Assembly (NCBI GenBank): GCA_904502245.1
Contig: CAJGDN010000014.1
Span: forward strand, 1-21,312
Length of the DNA: 21,312 nucleotides
DNA from: an uncultured Alphaproteobacteria bacterium
GTDB taxonomy: Bacteria > Pseudomonadota > Alphaproteobacteria > Rs-D84
Reading direction: 5' to 3'
Position 1 is the first letter of the stretch. The number at the start of each line of letters is the position of its first letter. The notes beneath the pieces are model-generated. The model saw only the letters and a program-made list of their open reading frames with translations. It searched no databases and had not been told where the DNA came from. Made by a program: the position numbers and the translations under genes. This document shows, piece after piece, positions 1 through 7,147 of the stretch.

Positions 1-54
1 CTTAAGCCAACAGATTTACAGTCTGCCCCGGCTCTCCAACTCCGGCGCACGCCC
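1..54 (-). tRNA. tRNA-Tyr (GTA), 3' end cut by window edge
   Basis: On the minus strand the D arm (CCGG, loop AGTTGGAGAG, CCGG) is followed by an anticodon stem GCAGA/TCTGT with loop CTGTAAA, giving anticodon GTA (Tyr). The variable arm begins (TGGCTTAAG) and then the window ends, which suits the long variable arm of a class II tRNA. The acceptor strand is taken as positions 54-48; the base at tRNA position 8 would be C rather than the usual T, so the exact 5' end is uncertain. It lies 6 bases after tRNA-Gly and is probably cotranscribed with it. Confidence 0.85.
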
Positions 55-60
55 AATCCT

Positions 61-135
61 TGGTGCGGGCAGCGGGAATCGAACCCGCATTTCAAGCTTG
101 GAAGGCTTGCATACTAGCCTTTGTACTATGCCCGC
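61..135 (-). tRNA. tRNA-Gly (TCC)
   Basis: The cloverleaf is complete: acceptor GCGGGCA pairs with TGCCCGC, the anticodon loop CTTCCAA gives anticodon TCC, and the T arm is GCGGG-TTCGATT-CCCGC. The 3' CCA is encoded (61-63) after discriminator A. It decodes GGA and GGG. Confidence 0.95.
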
Positions 136-155
136 AACAAAATCAAAGCCCTGTG

Positions 156-183
156 ATTATATACTAAATGAAAACAAAATCAA
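156..183 (-). promoter_or_regulatory. Promoter of tRNA-Gly/tRNA-Tyr
   Basis: On the minus strand TTGATT (183-178) and TATAAT (161-156) are 16 bases apart. Initiation would fall about 14 bases before the tRNA-Gly 5' end. The 16-base spacing recurs at the tRNA-Thr and tRNA-Met promoters in this window. Confidence 0.6.
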
Positions 184-222
184 GAACAAAGTACTTATTA
201 GATAAAAATAATTCGAAATAAA

Positions 223-327
223 AATTAAAGATAATGGTATAGACAACACGAATTGTGGGTGTCATCGTGTACAGAAATTACATAAAACACCCACAATTCG
301 CTTTAGATACGCCATTAGAATTAATTT
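223..327 (-). repeat. Hairpin element, copy A
   Basis: This roughly 105-base near-palindrome lies between the stop codon of the 80-residue protein gene and the tRNA-Gly promoter. Its outer arms (AATTAAAGATAATGGTATA on the left, a near-complement ending AATTAATTT on the right) match copies B and C at 19450-19654. The middle stem is a perfect 13-bp pairing (GAATTGTGGGTGT with ACACCCACAATTC) whose sequence is unrelated to the stem in B and C. The apical part keeps GTGTACA and TACATAA. Orientation is a guess: the right arm abuts the stop codon of a minus-strand gene, so it would be transcribed as a 3' UTR. It could be a mobile palindrome, a structured RNA, or both. Confidence 0.75.
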
Positions 328-569
328 CACCGCATTGGTGGAAAACAATCACCACCACTCTCTGGGCAACAATTAAATCCTAAATCCCCCATATTGGTAT
401 AAACTTCACCTTCACAGCAACCATGCTTATCTGGCTCGCCTCCATCAAGACACAATGGATTATCCCAGAATATCAACACGTCATAATGTGCATGAACAAT
501 GACCCCTAAACAAAAACCAATAACAAAAGCCACAACAATGGCAAACCACTTTTTCATATTCTTTTTCAT
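327..569 (-). CDS. Membrane-anchored protein with six-Cys C-terminal domain (80 aa)
   Basis: Function unknown. Residues 8-26 form one hydrophobic segment, and the rest should lie outside the cytoplasm. Residues 40-78 form a compact cysteine domain with spacing C-x10-CC-x14-CC-x6-C followed by FPP. The same spacing and many of the same residues occur in the upstream gene's product, so the two are paralogues. The start is chosen as ATG at 569, because AGGGTG lies 6 bases before it; a GTG nine bases further upstream would sit inside that ribosome site. It is the last gene of the minus-strand run, 1 base after the upstream stop codon. The even number of cysteines suggests disulfides in an oxidising compartment, or a metal site. 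Confidence 0.8.
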   Translation of the reverse strand: MKKNMKKWFAIVVAFVIGFCLGVIVHAHYDVLIFWDNPLCLDGGEPDKHGCCEGEVYTNMGDLGFNCCPESGGDCFPPMR

Positions 570-570
570 T

Positions 571-1176
571 TTATTCACCCTGTTTTATCGGCGGGAAACA
601 ATCCCCACCATCTGGCGGACAACACGCAAAAACAGTGTTACCCAAATCCTTGAACAATTCATCGCCACAGCAACCGTATTTATTTGGCTGTGCACCATCT
701 GCACACAATCCTGCATCCAGATTTTGTAATTCAATTTCTAACAATTCATCTTCTGTTGGACCAGAGACTTCTTCTGCAATCACTTCTTCCACAGATTCTG
801 CATCTGTCACAACTTCATCAGCCATATCTGTCACAAGATTTTCTGTATCATCACTCTGAACATCTGAAATCTCTTCTAAAACCTCATCATCTTCCGCGTC
901 TATTTCTTCTGCTGTTGCAACCAAGTTTTCAACAACCACACGTGACCCGGCCGAACTTTTACGTCCACGCGCAGAACGCGAACACGAACGACGATAGTCC
1001 GCCTTTAACTTTGTCAATTCATCAATTACATCTTCATCGGGCTCTTCTACTGCGGATAATTCTGAAATCTGAGCCTGAATATCAACACATGTCATTCGTG
1101 CTGTAACAGACTGCTCGCCATCTGCAAATACAGATGACGAAACAATGATTCCTAATAATATTGTCAAAAATTTCAT
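571..1176 (-). CDS. Secreted acidic protein with six-Cys C-terminal domain (201 aa)
   Basis: Function unknown. A signal peptide covers residues 1-18, with likely cleavage after VFA. Residues 25-66 carry two further cysteines in a helical segment, and residues 85-150 are very acidic and probably unstructured. The C-terminal domain has cysteines at 158, 169, 170, 185, 186 and 193, with the exact spacing found in the next gene's product (C-x10-CC-x14-CC-x6-C) and the shared end GGDCFPP. A weak AGAG ribosome site precedes the ATG. The gene starts 12 bases after the stop of the 344-residue protein gene and is probably translated from the same transcript. The layout suggests an extended, charged spacer that presents a small disulfide-rich head. 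Confidence 0.85.
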   Translation of the reverse strand: MKFLTILLGIIVSSSVFADGEQSVTARMTCVDIQAQISELSAVEEPDEDVIDELTKLKADYRRSCSRSARGRKSSAGSRVVVENLVATAEEIDAEDDEVLEEISDVQSDDTENLVTDMADEVVTDAESVEEVIAEEVSGPTEDELLEIELQNLDAGLCADGAQPNKYGCCGDELFKDLGNTVFACCPPDGGDCFPPIKQGE

Positions 1177-1188
1177 TCAAATACTCTA

Positions 1189-2223
1189 TTATTTTTCATT
1201 AATGATTTTTTCTACTTCCAGAATAAAATCAATCGCAGGATTTGTTAATTTTTTTGCTGTTTCGAATATTTCCTGGGCGGCCGCCTGCATATTCAAACGC
1301 TTGTATGTTTCAACAACTTCAATCGTTTCTTCTTCATCAAATCTGTCATCATCCAATGCGCGGGCAATTTCCAGTTCTTGTTTTGCCATCTCTACATACT
1401 TTTCGCTGTTTTCTGCACACCCACGTTCTGACAAATTCGCATAAATCTTTGCACGCACTATGCGATTATCAGTACGTCCATCTGCATACGGCAATTGCAT
1501 CAACAACAATTCTTCAATTTGTTTACATGTCTGCTGCGTCGCACCAGATTGCTGTAATGCCGCCAATATTTCGCGTTCACGCTGTACCATTTTATGATAC
1601 TTCATCTGGTTTTCTGAACAACCATTCATAACCATTTTCTCATAGATTTTGATATTTTCTTCATGTTCGTATACAGATTGTGTACCTTCTGGATATAACC
1701 TTTCCGCCAACAATTCTTCAACAACAACACATGTCGGCTTTTGATTCGGATCTGTCACCTTTATCAAAATCGGCAATTCGGCAACAAATTCTTCCCTGGT
1801 TGCATCCATCCAACCAACAACCAATGGGACACGTCCTAAATCCATTGCTGCACGTGGCGTATATTCAATTGTTATATCACAACCATGTTCTGCATTTACA
1901 CGTGCAACATCCACGCAACCATTTTGAACTTTCAGTCCGCTTATTCCATCAATAGGTTTTACAACCAATGCATCCAACGGTGACGCAACAGACACATGCA
2001 CATTATGAGTTTTAGTTTCACCAACATTTATATTTGTGAAATCAATATTTGCATTTGGACTAAAACTGACCCCAGCGCCATTTGCAGGCTTTGGTTGATA
2101 ATTCAGTCTACCAAAATCGCGACCGACCATAACGCCACATACAAACAACGCCACCAACGCCAACGCACCCCAAAAACGTTGTGAACGACTATGCGAAACA
2201 GTAAAATTTTGTGATTTTTTCAT
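1189..2223 (-). CDS. Membrane-anchored protein with Ig/ASH-like domain and two helical repeats (344 aa)
   Basis: Function unknown. A transmembrane anchor spans about residues 17-35. Residues 52-140 read like an Ig-fold of the ASH or choice-of-anchor type (pattern IDFxNxxVG, then a Cys pair at 103 and 115, then ITIEYTP). Two tandem helical repeats of about 58 residues follow (165-222 and 233-290). Each begins with Cys, has EELL, then IY, then GC-x-EN, then KY-x3-M and E-x-EI-x-AL. A last helical segment carries AAAQEIF. A strong ribosome site (GGAGAGGGG) precedes the ATG. It lies 37 bases downstream of lolD on the same strand. The cysteines at repeat starts and in the GC pairs suggest disulfide-braced repeats in the periplasm. 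Confidence 0.8.
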   Translation of the reverse strand: MKKSQNFTVSHSRSQRFWGALALVALFVCGVMVGRDFGRLNYQPKPANGAGVSFSPNANIDFTNINVGETKTHNVHVSVASPLDALVVKPIDGISGLKVQNGCVDVARVNAEHGCDITIEYTPRAAMDLGRVPLVVGWMDATREEFVAELPILIKVTDPNQKPTCVVVEELLAERLYPEGTQSVYEHEENIKIYEKMVMNGCSENQMKYHKMVQREREILAALQQSGATQQTCKQIEELLLMQLPYADGRTDNRIVRAKIYANLSERGCAENSEKYVEMAKQELEIARALDDDRFDEEETIEVVETYKRLNMQAAAQEIFETAKKLTNPAIDFILEVEKIINEK

Positions 2224-2260
2224 ATCCCCTCTCCTATCTTATATATTTGCATATATTACA

Positions 2261-2971
2261 CTACATAACAATCCCATTGTCAATTGTAATTTTTTTATCT
2301 GCCCGTGCTGCCAGATTCATATCATGTGTCACAAACAACATCGCCATCTTATTTTTGCGTACTAAATCCAACAGCAAATCAAACACAACAGTTGCGTGTT
2401 GCGGGTCCAAACTGCCGGTTGGTTCATCTGCCAACAAAATATCAGGATTATTTGCCAACGCGCGGGCAACTGCGGTACGTTGCTGCTCCCCGCCCGACAT
2501 TTCCCCCGGCAAATGTGATGCACGATGCGCAACGTTTGCAGATTTTAATAATTTAATTGCACGGGCGCGGGCAACACTTTCATCTACCCCATTTGACAGC
2601 ATCGGCAACATAACATTTTCCAATGCCGTAAAATCAGACAATAAATTATGCCGCTGATATACAAAACCTATTTTCTTGCGACGAATTTGTGTACGCATAT
2701 CTTCGTCCATTTTATGAACCGCCGCACCATTAATTAAAATACTGCCCGAACTGGGTTTGTCCAACAAACCGACGCATTGCAACAACGTAGATTTGCCCGA
2801 CCCCGATTGTCCAACCAACGCAATAATTTCACCACGATGTAAATCAAAGCCACCACCACGCAAAATATGCAAAGGTTGTCCCCCTTCTACAAAGGTCTTT
2901 TTGATATCGCGTACCGACATAACCACATCACCCGAATGCACCTTTGACAAAGAATTCAAAATATTCGCCAT
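2261..2971 (-). CDS. lolD: LolD, ATPase of the lipoprotein-releasing ABC transporter
   Basis: This is the cytoplasmic ATPase that powers release of outer-membrane lipoproteins from the inner membrane, acting with LolC/E. All ABC elements are visible in 236 residues: Walker A GQSGSGKST (54-62), Q-loop Q106, signature MSGGEQQR (158-165), Walker B ILLADE (178-183), D-loop SLD (187-189) and switch H216. The length is normal for the family. AAGGA lies 9 bases before the ATG. It follows lolC/E by 14 bases, the usual pairing, which separates it from the related MacB or FtsE ATPases. Confidence 0.95.
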   Translation of the reverse strand: MANILNSLSKVHSGDVVMSVRDIKKTFVEGGQPLHILRGGGFDLHRGEIIALVGQSGSGKSTLLQCVGLLDKPSSGSILINGAAVHKMDEDMRTQIRRKKIGFVYQRHNLLSDFTALENVMLPMLSNGVDESVARARAIKLLKSANVAHRASHLPGEMSGGEQQRTAVARALANNPDILLADEPTGSLDPQHATVVFDLLLDLVRKNKMAMLFVTHDMNLAARADKKITIDNGIVM

Positions 2972-2985
2972 TTTAGATATTCCTT

Positions 2986-4239
2986 TTATTCATTCCGCAA
3001 CACCTCTACCGGGTCTGTATTTGCCGCCTTCCATGCCGGATATAATGTTGCCAAGAAAGCCAACAACACCGCAATCAATGCAATACCAATCACATCTGTC
3101 CAGACCAGTTTTGATGGCAATTCAGACAGATAATACAATTCCGCTGGAAATAAATCACGCCCCGTCAACCATTGGAAAAATTGACGAATTGGTTCAACAT
3201 ATATCGCAATCAAAACACCCAAAATTGTACCAAAGAACGCCCCAATCACACCAATTGATGTACCTGACAAAATAAATATCTTCATCATTGATTTACGCGA
3301 AACACCAAAAGTACGTAAAACTGCAATATCTTTATTTTTATCTTTTACCAGCATAACCAAACTGGAAACAATATTAAATGCAGCCACAATTACAATCAGC
3401 ATTAAAATCAGGAACATTACATTTGATTCTACCTGTAACGCACCAACAAATCCACGATTTAAATCACGCCAATCACGCACAACAAATCCATCTGGCAACA
3501 ATCGTACCAAACTTTCAACAACCGCCCTTGTATCTTCTGGATTGCGCAAGAACAAATCAATATGCGTTACCGCATCACCAACACCCAGATATTTCTGCGC
3601 GGTTTCTAACGGCATAAAAATATAACCTGAATCATATTCATACATCCCCATAAAGAACGAAGATTTAACCGGGTACGACATAATTCGTGGCATCGAACCA
3701 AAAGGTGTTGGCGTTGCATTATTCGCAGAGACTAATGAAATGTTATCCCCCATTGTGACCTTCAACGCGCGCGTCAGGGACGCCCCTGCAACCAATTCAC
3801 CATCAACAATTTCTGTCAATGGCTTACCATACACGCGTGTTCCTGTCTGAGATTTTGCAATCAAATCATTCATTCTGATACCGCGTATCATTGCACCTGT
3901 ATTATTTCCATTAGCAGTCGCCATCACCTGACCTTCGGCAATCGGCACAATTGATATAACCTGACTTGACACAGTTCGATTTTGCTTCATTTTATCGATT
4001 AAGAAATCAAAATCAGAAATCGCCCCATCTTGGTGATAAACGACAACATGTCCATTCATCCCAACAATTCGCCCCAACAGCGTGTCGTGAAATCCGCCCA
4101 TCACCGACATCACAACTATCAATGTCGCAACCCCCAACATAATTCCAATCAGCGACACCCATGAAATAACCGAGCCAAACCCACGTTTTTTTGCCCCCAA
4201 ATATCTAAAAGCAATCTTTCGTTCTAATTTTGAAAACAT
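2986..4239 (-). CDS. lolC: LolC/LolE-family lipoprotein-releasing permease
   Basis: This is the inner-membrane permease subunit that extracts mature lipoproteins and passes them to LolA. It is 417 residues, the usual length, with the family start (LERKIAFRYL) and a first membrane helix near 24-46. A large periplasmic domain follows (about 47-268), then three C-terminal helices and the typical end TLYPAWKAANTDPVEVL. Only one permease gene is present here, as in organisms where one LolC/E-type subunit forms a homodimer. Whether a second copy exists elsewhere cannot be seen. It lies 12 bases after the secretin-like lipoprotein gene, whose product it could transport. Confidence 0.95.
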   Translation of the reverse strand: MFSKLERKIAFRYLGAKKRGFGSVISWVSLIGIMLGVATLIVVMSVMGGFHDTLLGRIVGMNGHVVVYHQDGAISDFDFLIDKMKQNRTVSSQVISIVPIAEGQVMATANGNNTGAMIRGIRMNDLIAKSQTGTRVYGKPLTEIVDGELVAGASLTRALKVTMGDNISLVSANNATPTPFGSMPRIMSYPVKSSFFMGMYEYDSGYIFMPLETAQKYLGVGDAVTHIDLFLRNPEDTRAVVESLVRLLPDGFVVRDWRDLNRGFVGALQVESNVMFLILMLIVIVAAFNIVSSLVMLVKDKNKDIAVLRTFGVSRKSMMKIFILSGTSIGVIGAFFGTILGVLIAIYVEPIRQFFQWLTGRDLFPAELYYLSELPSKLVWTDVIGIALIAVLLAFLATLYPAWKAANTDPVEVLRNE

Positions 4240-4251
4240 TCCTATAAACCT

Positions 4252-5586
4252 TTAATCATTCAAGAAATCACGCAACGCATCTCCAATTAATTCATTTGCA
4301 CCCGACACATCTCCTGCCCCATCAACGATTGACACAACACGTGGCGACATAAACACCACCAATTCTGCAAATGGCGAAATTAATGTTTCTGGCGTTGTCA
4401 CAAAAGAATGTGTTGGAATACCAATAATTACATAATTATCCCCTACATTTGACGGAATGTTAAAAGAACTAAGTTCTCCCTGGCTGGTCCGCAGAACAAT
4501 TTTTGCATCAATTTTCTTACGTCCTGCAAAATCCCCATATTTACCTGTTGCCCCGACAATCAAATCCGTTTCCAACCTGTCTTCGCGACCACATTGCCCA
4601 ATATCAAAACGTGACTGCCAACCATTTGGTATTGCAAATGTCCCCTGGGACACCAAAACAACATTTGCCTGCTGTGCCAAGAATTCTTGTAATGTCTTGG
4701 TATTAATTTCCGGTCCAACGACCAGCGCACGTCCAACAACACCTGGGATTGACATTTTTACATTTTTATCACCAAATGCCGGCAACAAATTCATCCAAAC
4801 AATAGGATTATCTGTACGCGGATAAACACGATAAACATCAATATCCCACGCCAACATATATTTTTTACCAGAAATATCTGCAATAATCTTGGATACTTCT
4901 CGCTCTGTTTGATAATTACCTTCGAAAACAACAGTTTTATCCGCCCAATCAACCAACAAATTTCGCATATCCGCACCATGCATCGCATCCAACAACGCCA
5001 TAATAATAGTCTGGTCTTGCGGCATTTTTATCAACCATTTCGCACGATGCGTCAAATGCAATTCACCATTTTGCGCATCATAAGAATAATACACCCGCCC
5101 CATCTTCGTCATTAACTCTACCGCATCAGACAAATCACCGGCCGTAATAGTCCCTGTAATTTTTTCATACAATGGTTCATCTTCAACAACCGCGATATCC
5201 GTCCCCTCTAACAATTTATCCAAGGCACGCTTAACTGTTAAATCTTTAAATTCATAGTCTGACACTTGCAAATCTTCTGGCAATGCATCACCAACCCCCA
5301 AACGCACAATTTCAATTTTTTCCGCAGGCACCACAGACACAACGCTTTGATTATTCCAATCAACTTCGCATCTCATTGGTAATTCAATCGAAAATCTGCG
5401 CGCTGTATCAGTTGTCAACGCTGCTTTTTTTGGAAAAATTGGTACAGACCGAGAATCAATAACCATTTCTTCAACTACGGTCACATTATCAAACTGTGAT
5501 AAATTATCTTTTTTTTCCAATGCCGTACAAGCCACCAAAACAGAAACACACACCAGGGTTAAAAATATATCCTTAACAAACTTCAT
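4252..5586 (-). CDS. Secretin-like outer-membrane lipoprotein (444 aa)
   Basis: The product is a probable lipoprotein: a hydrophobic signal ends in lipobox LVAC with Cys20. Residues about 95-180 resemble the secretin/TonB short N-terminal (STN) fold, with a YEFKDLTVKRALDKLLEGT segment and a second beta-rich subdomain. The C-terminal third (about 350-425) resembles a secretin beta domain, with the late motif ELVVFMSPRVV close to the ELLIFITPRIV of secretins. The closest known pattern is the type IVb pilus secretin, PilN/TcpC type, but no pilus genes lie nearby and the protein is shorter than usual. A strong ribosome site (AAGGAG, spacing 8) fits the start. Identification is by motif reading only. 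Confidence 0.65.
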   Translation of the reverse strand: MKFVKDIFLTLVCVSVLVACTALEKKDNLSQFDNVTVVEEMVIDSRSVPIFPKKAALTTDTARRFSIELPMRCEVDWNNQSVVSVVPAEKIEIVRLGVGDALPEDLQVSDYEFKDLTVKRALDKLLEGTDIAVVEDEPLYEKITGTITAGDLSDAVELMTKMGRVYYSYDAQNGELHLTHRAKWLIKMPQDQTIIMALLDAMHGADMRNLLVDWADKTVVFEGNYQTEREVSKIIADISGKKYMLAWDIDVYRVYPRTDNPIVWMNLLPAFGDKNVKMSIPGVVGRALVVGPEINTKTLQEFLAQQANVVLVSQGTFAIPNGWQSRFDIGQCGREDRLETDLIVGATGKYGDFAGRKKIDAKIVLRTSQGELSSFNIPSNVGDNYVIIGIPTHSFVTTPETLISPFAELVVFMSPRVVSIVDGAGDVSGANELIGDALRDFLND

Positions 5587-5615
5587 AACAAACTTCTCCT
5601 TATCCTAGCATATTA

Positions 5616-5939
5616 CTATATATTCATAATTTTTTCAAATTCTGCCAATGTCATTTCGTGTATTGGTTTTTGTGTTGGCGTTGTAAGATCACGCACGCGT
5701 TCAAACTGGGCTGCGAAACGATTAACCAAGCCAACAATTTCCGGCGACAAATTTTTTTCTGCTGCAATTAATCTGCGTCCGTATTCAACAATATATTCTA
5801 AAACATCCGCCGCATAGAAACGCCCAACATAATTTTCCATTGCAATTCCGCCCTTTTGCACACAAATCGCCGACATAGTCATCGCCGTTTGATTATAATA
5901 ATTTGCCAGTTTAATAAACTGCTGAACGTTAATTGCCAT
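5616..5939 (-). CDS. Small unknown helical protein (107 aa)
   Basis: Not recognised. The start is chosen as ATG at 5939, because AAGGA lies about 9 bases upstream; the frame extends further 5' but without a ribosome site. The protein is mostly helical, has no signal peptide and carries one Cys (26). The C-terminal segment, rich in MTLAEFEKI, looks like an amphipathic helix. It is first in the minus-strand run and 29 bases ahead of the secretin-like gene. It has a strong promoter of its own (TTGCCT-N17-TATAAT). Confidence 0.75.
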   Translation of the reverse strand: MAINVQQFIKLANYYNQTAMTMSAICVQKGGIAMENYVGRFYAADVLEYIVEYGRRLIAAEKNLSPEIVGLVNRFAAQFERVRDLTTPTQKPIHEMTLAEFEKIMNI

Positions 5940-5967
5940 TACATTGTCCTTTTTCTCTCTTTTTCTT

Positions 5968-6008
5968 ATTATAAAACTATTGCCTGCAACAGGCAATTAA
6001 ATTATAAT
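5968..6008. promoter_or_regulatory. Divergent promoter pair sharing a palindrome
   Basis: Two promoters point apart. Plus strand: TTGCCT (5980-5985), 17 bases, TATAAT (6003-6008). Minus strand: TTGCCT (5996-5991), 17 bases, TATAAT (5973-5968). The two -35 boxes are the arms of one perfect palindrome, TTGCCTGCAACAGGCAA (5980-5996). On the plus side TATAAT is 6 bases from the ATG of the lipoprotein gene, so that transcript should begin at or within a base of its start codon. Confidence 0.75.
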
Positions 6009-6014
6009 AGAAAC

Positions 6015-6401
6015 ATGAGAATAAAATTTTTACCCATATTATTAACAATATTCATGACATCATGCGCATCCGTCAATCGCGGCAGCATTGATAATGCCAC
6101 AATATTAAACTGGGAAAACGAAGCGGTAACCACCGAACAATTTGTACGCGACCACAAATCATGCCTGGGAATTGACAAACCATCATACCAGCCACGCTCG
6201 CGTATTTCCAAATTATTATCTCCGAACCAGGCCGGCATTATGCCCGATTGGGACGGATTATGGGTCACATTTCAGTCAAACGAATATCGTGATGTCGGTC
6301 AACGCAGTCTGATGTCCGTACCACGAAACACTGCATCACGCACAATTGGTGCATACCGTCGTTGCATGTTCCGTCGTGGATATCTATTACGCGCAATGTA
6401 A
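6015..6401 (+). CDS. Small lipoprotein of unknown function (128 aa)
   Basis: The signal peptide ends in lipobox MTSC with Cys17, giving a lipid-anchored mature protein of about 112 residues. The mature part has two cysteines (SCLG and RRCMFRRGY regions) and a basic C-terminus. No known family was recognised. There is no Shine-Dalgarno sequence, and the -10 box of the divergent promoter ends 6 bases before the ATG, so the message is probably leaderless. The longer upstream frame overlaps the promoter and is rejected. ftsQ follows after 58 bases with its own promoter. Confidence 0.8.
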   Translation: MRIKFLPILLTIFMTSCASVNRGSIDNATILNWENEAVTTEQFVRDHKSCLGIDKPSYQPRSRISKLLSPNQAGIMPDWDGLWVTFQSNEYRDVGQRSLMSVPRNTASRTIGAYRRCMFRRGYLLRAM

Positions 6402-6423
6402 TAAAAATTTTAATTCCAACGCT

Positions 6424-6452
6424 TTGCGAAACTGTCTTTTTTATGATATAAT
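6424..6452 (+). promoter_or_regulatory. ftsQ promoter, predicted leaderless
   Basis: TTGCGA (6424-6429), 17 bases, then TATAAT (6447-6452). The preceding TGA makes an extended -10. The ATG of ftsQ is only 7 bases after the -10 box, where transcription would start. No ribosome site lies between. Confidence 0.7.
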
Positions 6453-6459
6453 ACCACGC

Positions 6460-7140
6460 ATGAAGCGTTCAATCTGGTTTTGGTTATGTTTTATAATCTC
6501 CATAATATTGGCGATATATTTTGCCACACGCATTACGATGATTCAAACAGGTCATGGAAATTTATCACGTGTCCGCAACATTTCGATATTAACCGACATA
6601 AAATCCCATGATTTATCTGCAATCGCACACGCGGCAGCAATTGCACCGAACACACCTGTCCGTTCTGTAAACTTAACTGTTATGCGCGACCGCGTACTAA
6701 ATGTTCCCGGGGTCAAAGACGCGGCCATTCGTCGCCTGCCAAATGGCAATATATCGGTCCGCACATCAATGCATGAGATGGTTGCACTATGGACAGATGG
6801 CGAAAACTATTTTCCCTTGTCATCAGATGGCACAATAATAAACACCCCGACAAATGTACGCAACATCGCACACGTTGTGTTTCGTGGAAACGTACCGGAA
6901 AACATATCGAACATAACACGTGCGGCGCATAATCTGATTGGCAACCTAGACTACTTGGAATGGATAGAAAATCGCCGCTGGAACATCTATACAACGGCCG
7001 GCATTATCATTTTATTACCAGAATTAAATCCAGAATCCGCGATAAACACCCTGATGGCACTGAACAGTAAACACAACCTGTTGGGCAAAAAAATTAAAAC
7101 CATCGACATGCGTGACGATGCGCGCATTCTGATTAAATAG
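6460..7140 (+). CDS. ftsQ: Cell division protein FtsQ
   Basis: A bitopic inner-membrane protein of the divisome. Residues 5-22 form the membrane helix after a very short cytoplasmic tail. A POTRA-like domain follows (about 40-115) with VLNVPGVKDAAIRRLPNG, the usual FtsQ pattern, and then a beta domain to the end. It has 226 residues, slightly short. The start is set at ATG 6460, because the promoter overlaps the longer reading frame. The FtsA gene follows 7 bases after its stop, the normal ftsQ-ftsA order. murC, murB and ddl, which usually lie upstream, are absent. Confidence 0.88.
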   Translation: MKRSIWFWLCFIISIILAIYFATRITMIQTGHGNLSRVRNISILTDIKSHDLSAIAHAAAIAPNTPVRSVNLTVMRDRVLNVPGVKDAAIRRLPNGNISVRTSMHEMVALWTDGENYFPLSSDGTIINTPTNVRNIAHVVFRGNVPENISNITRAAHNLIGNLDYLEWIENRRWNIYTTAGIIILLPELNPESAINTLMALNSKHNLLGKKIKTIDMRDDARILIK

Positions 7141-7147
7141 CAAAAAA

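Noticed and set aside
684..1106. Plus-strand reading frame opposite the 201-residue gene
   Set aside because: Composition is Leu/His-rich, as expected of an antisense shadow, with no ribosome site; the minus-strand frame has a signal peptide and a paralogue.
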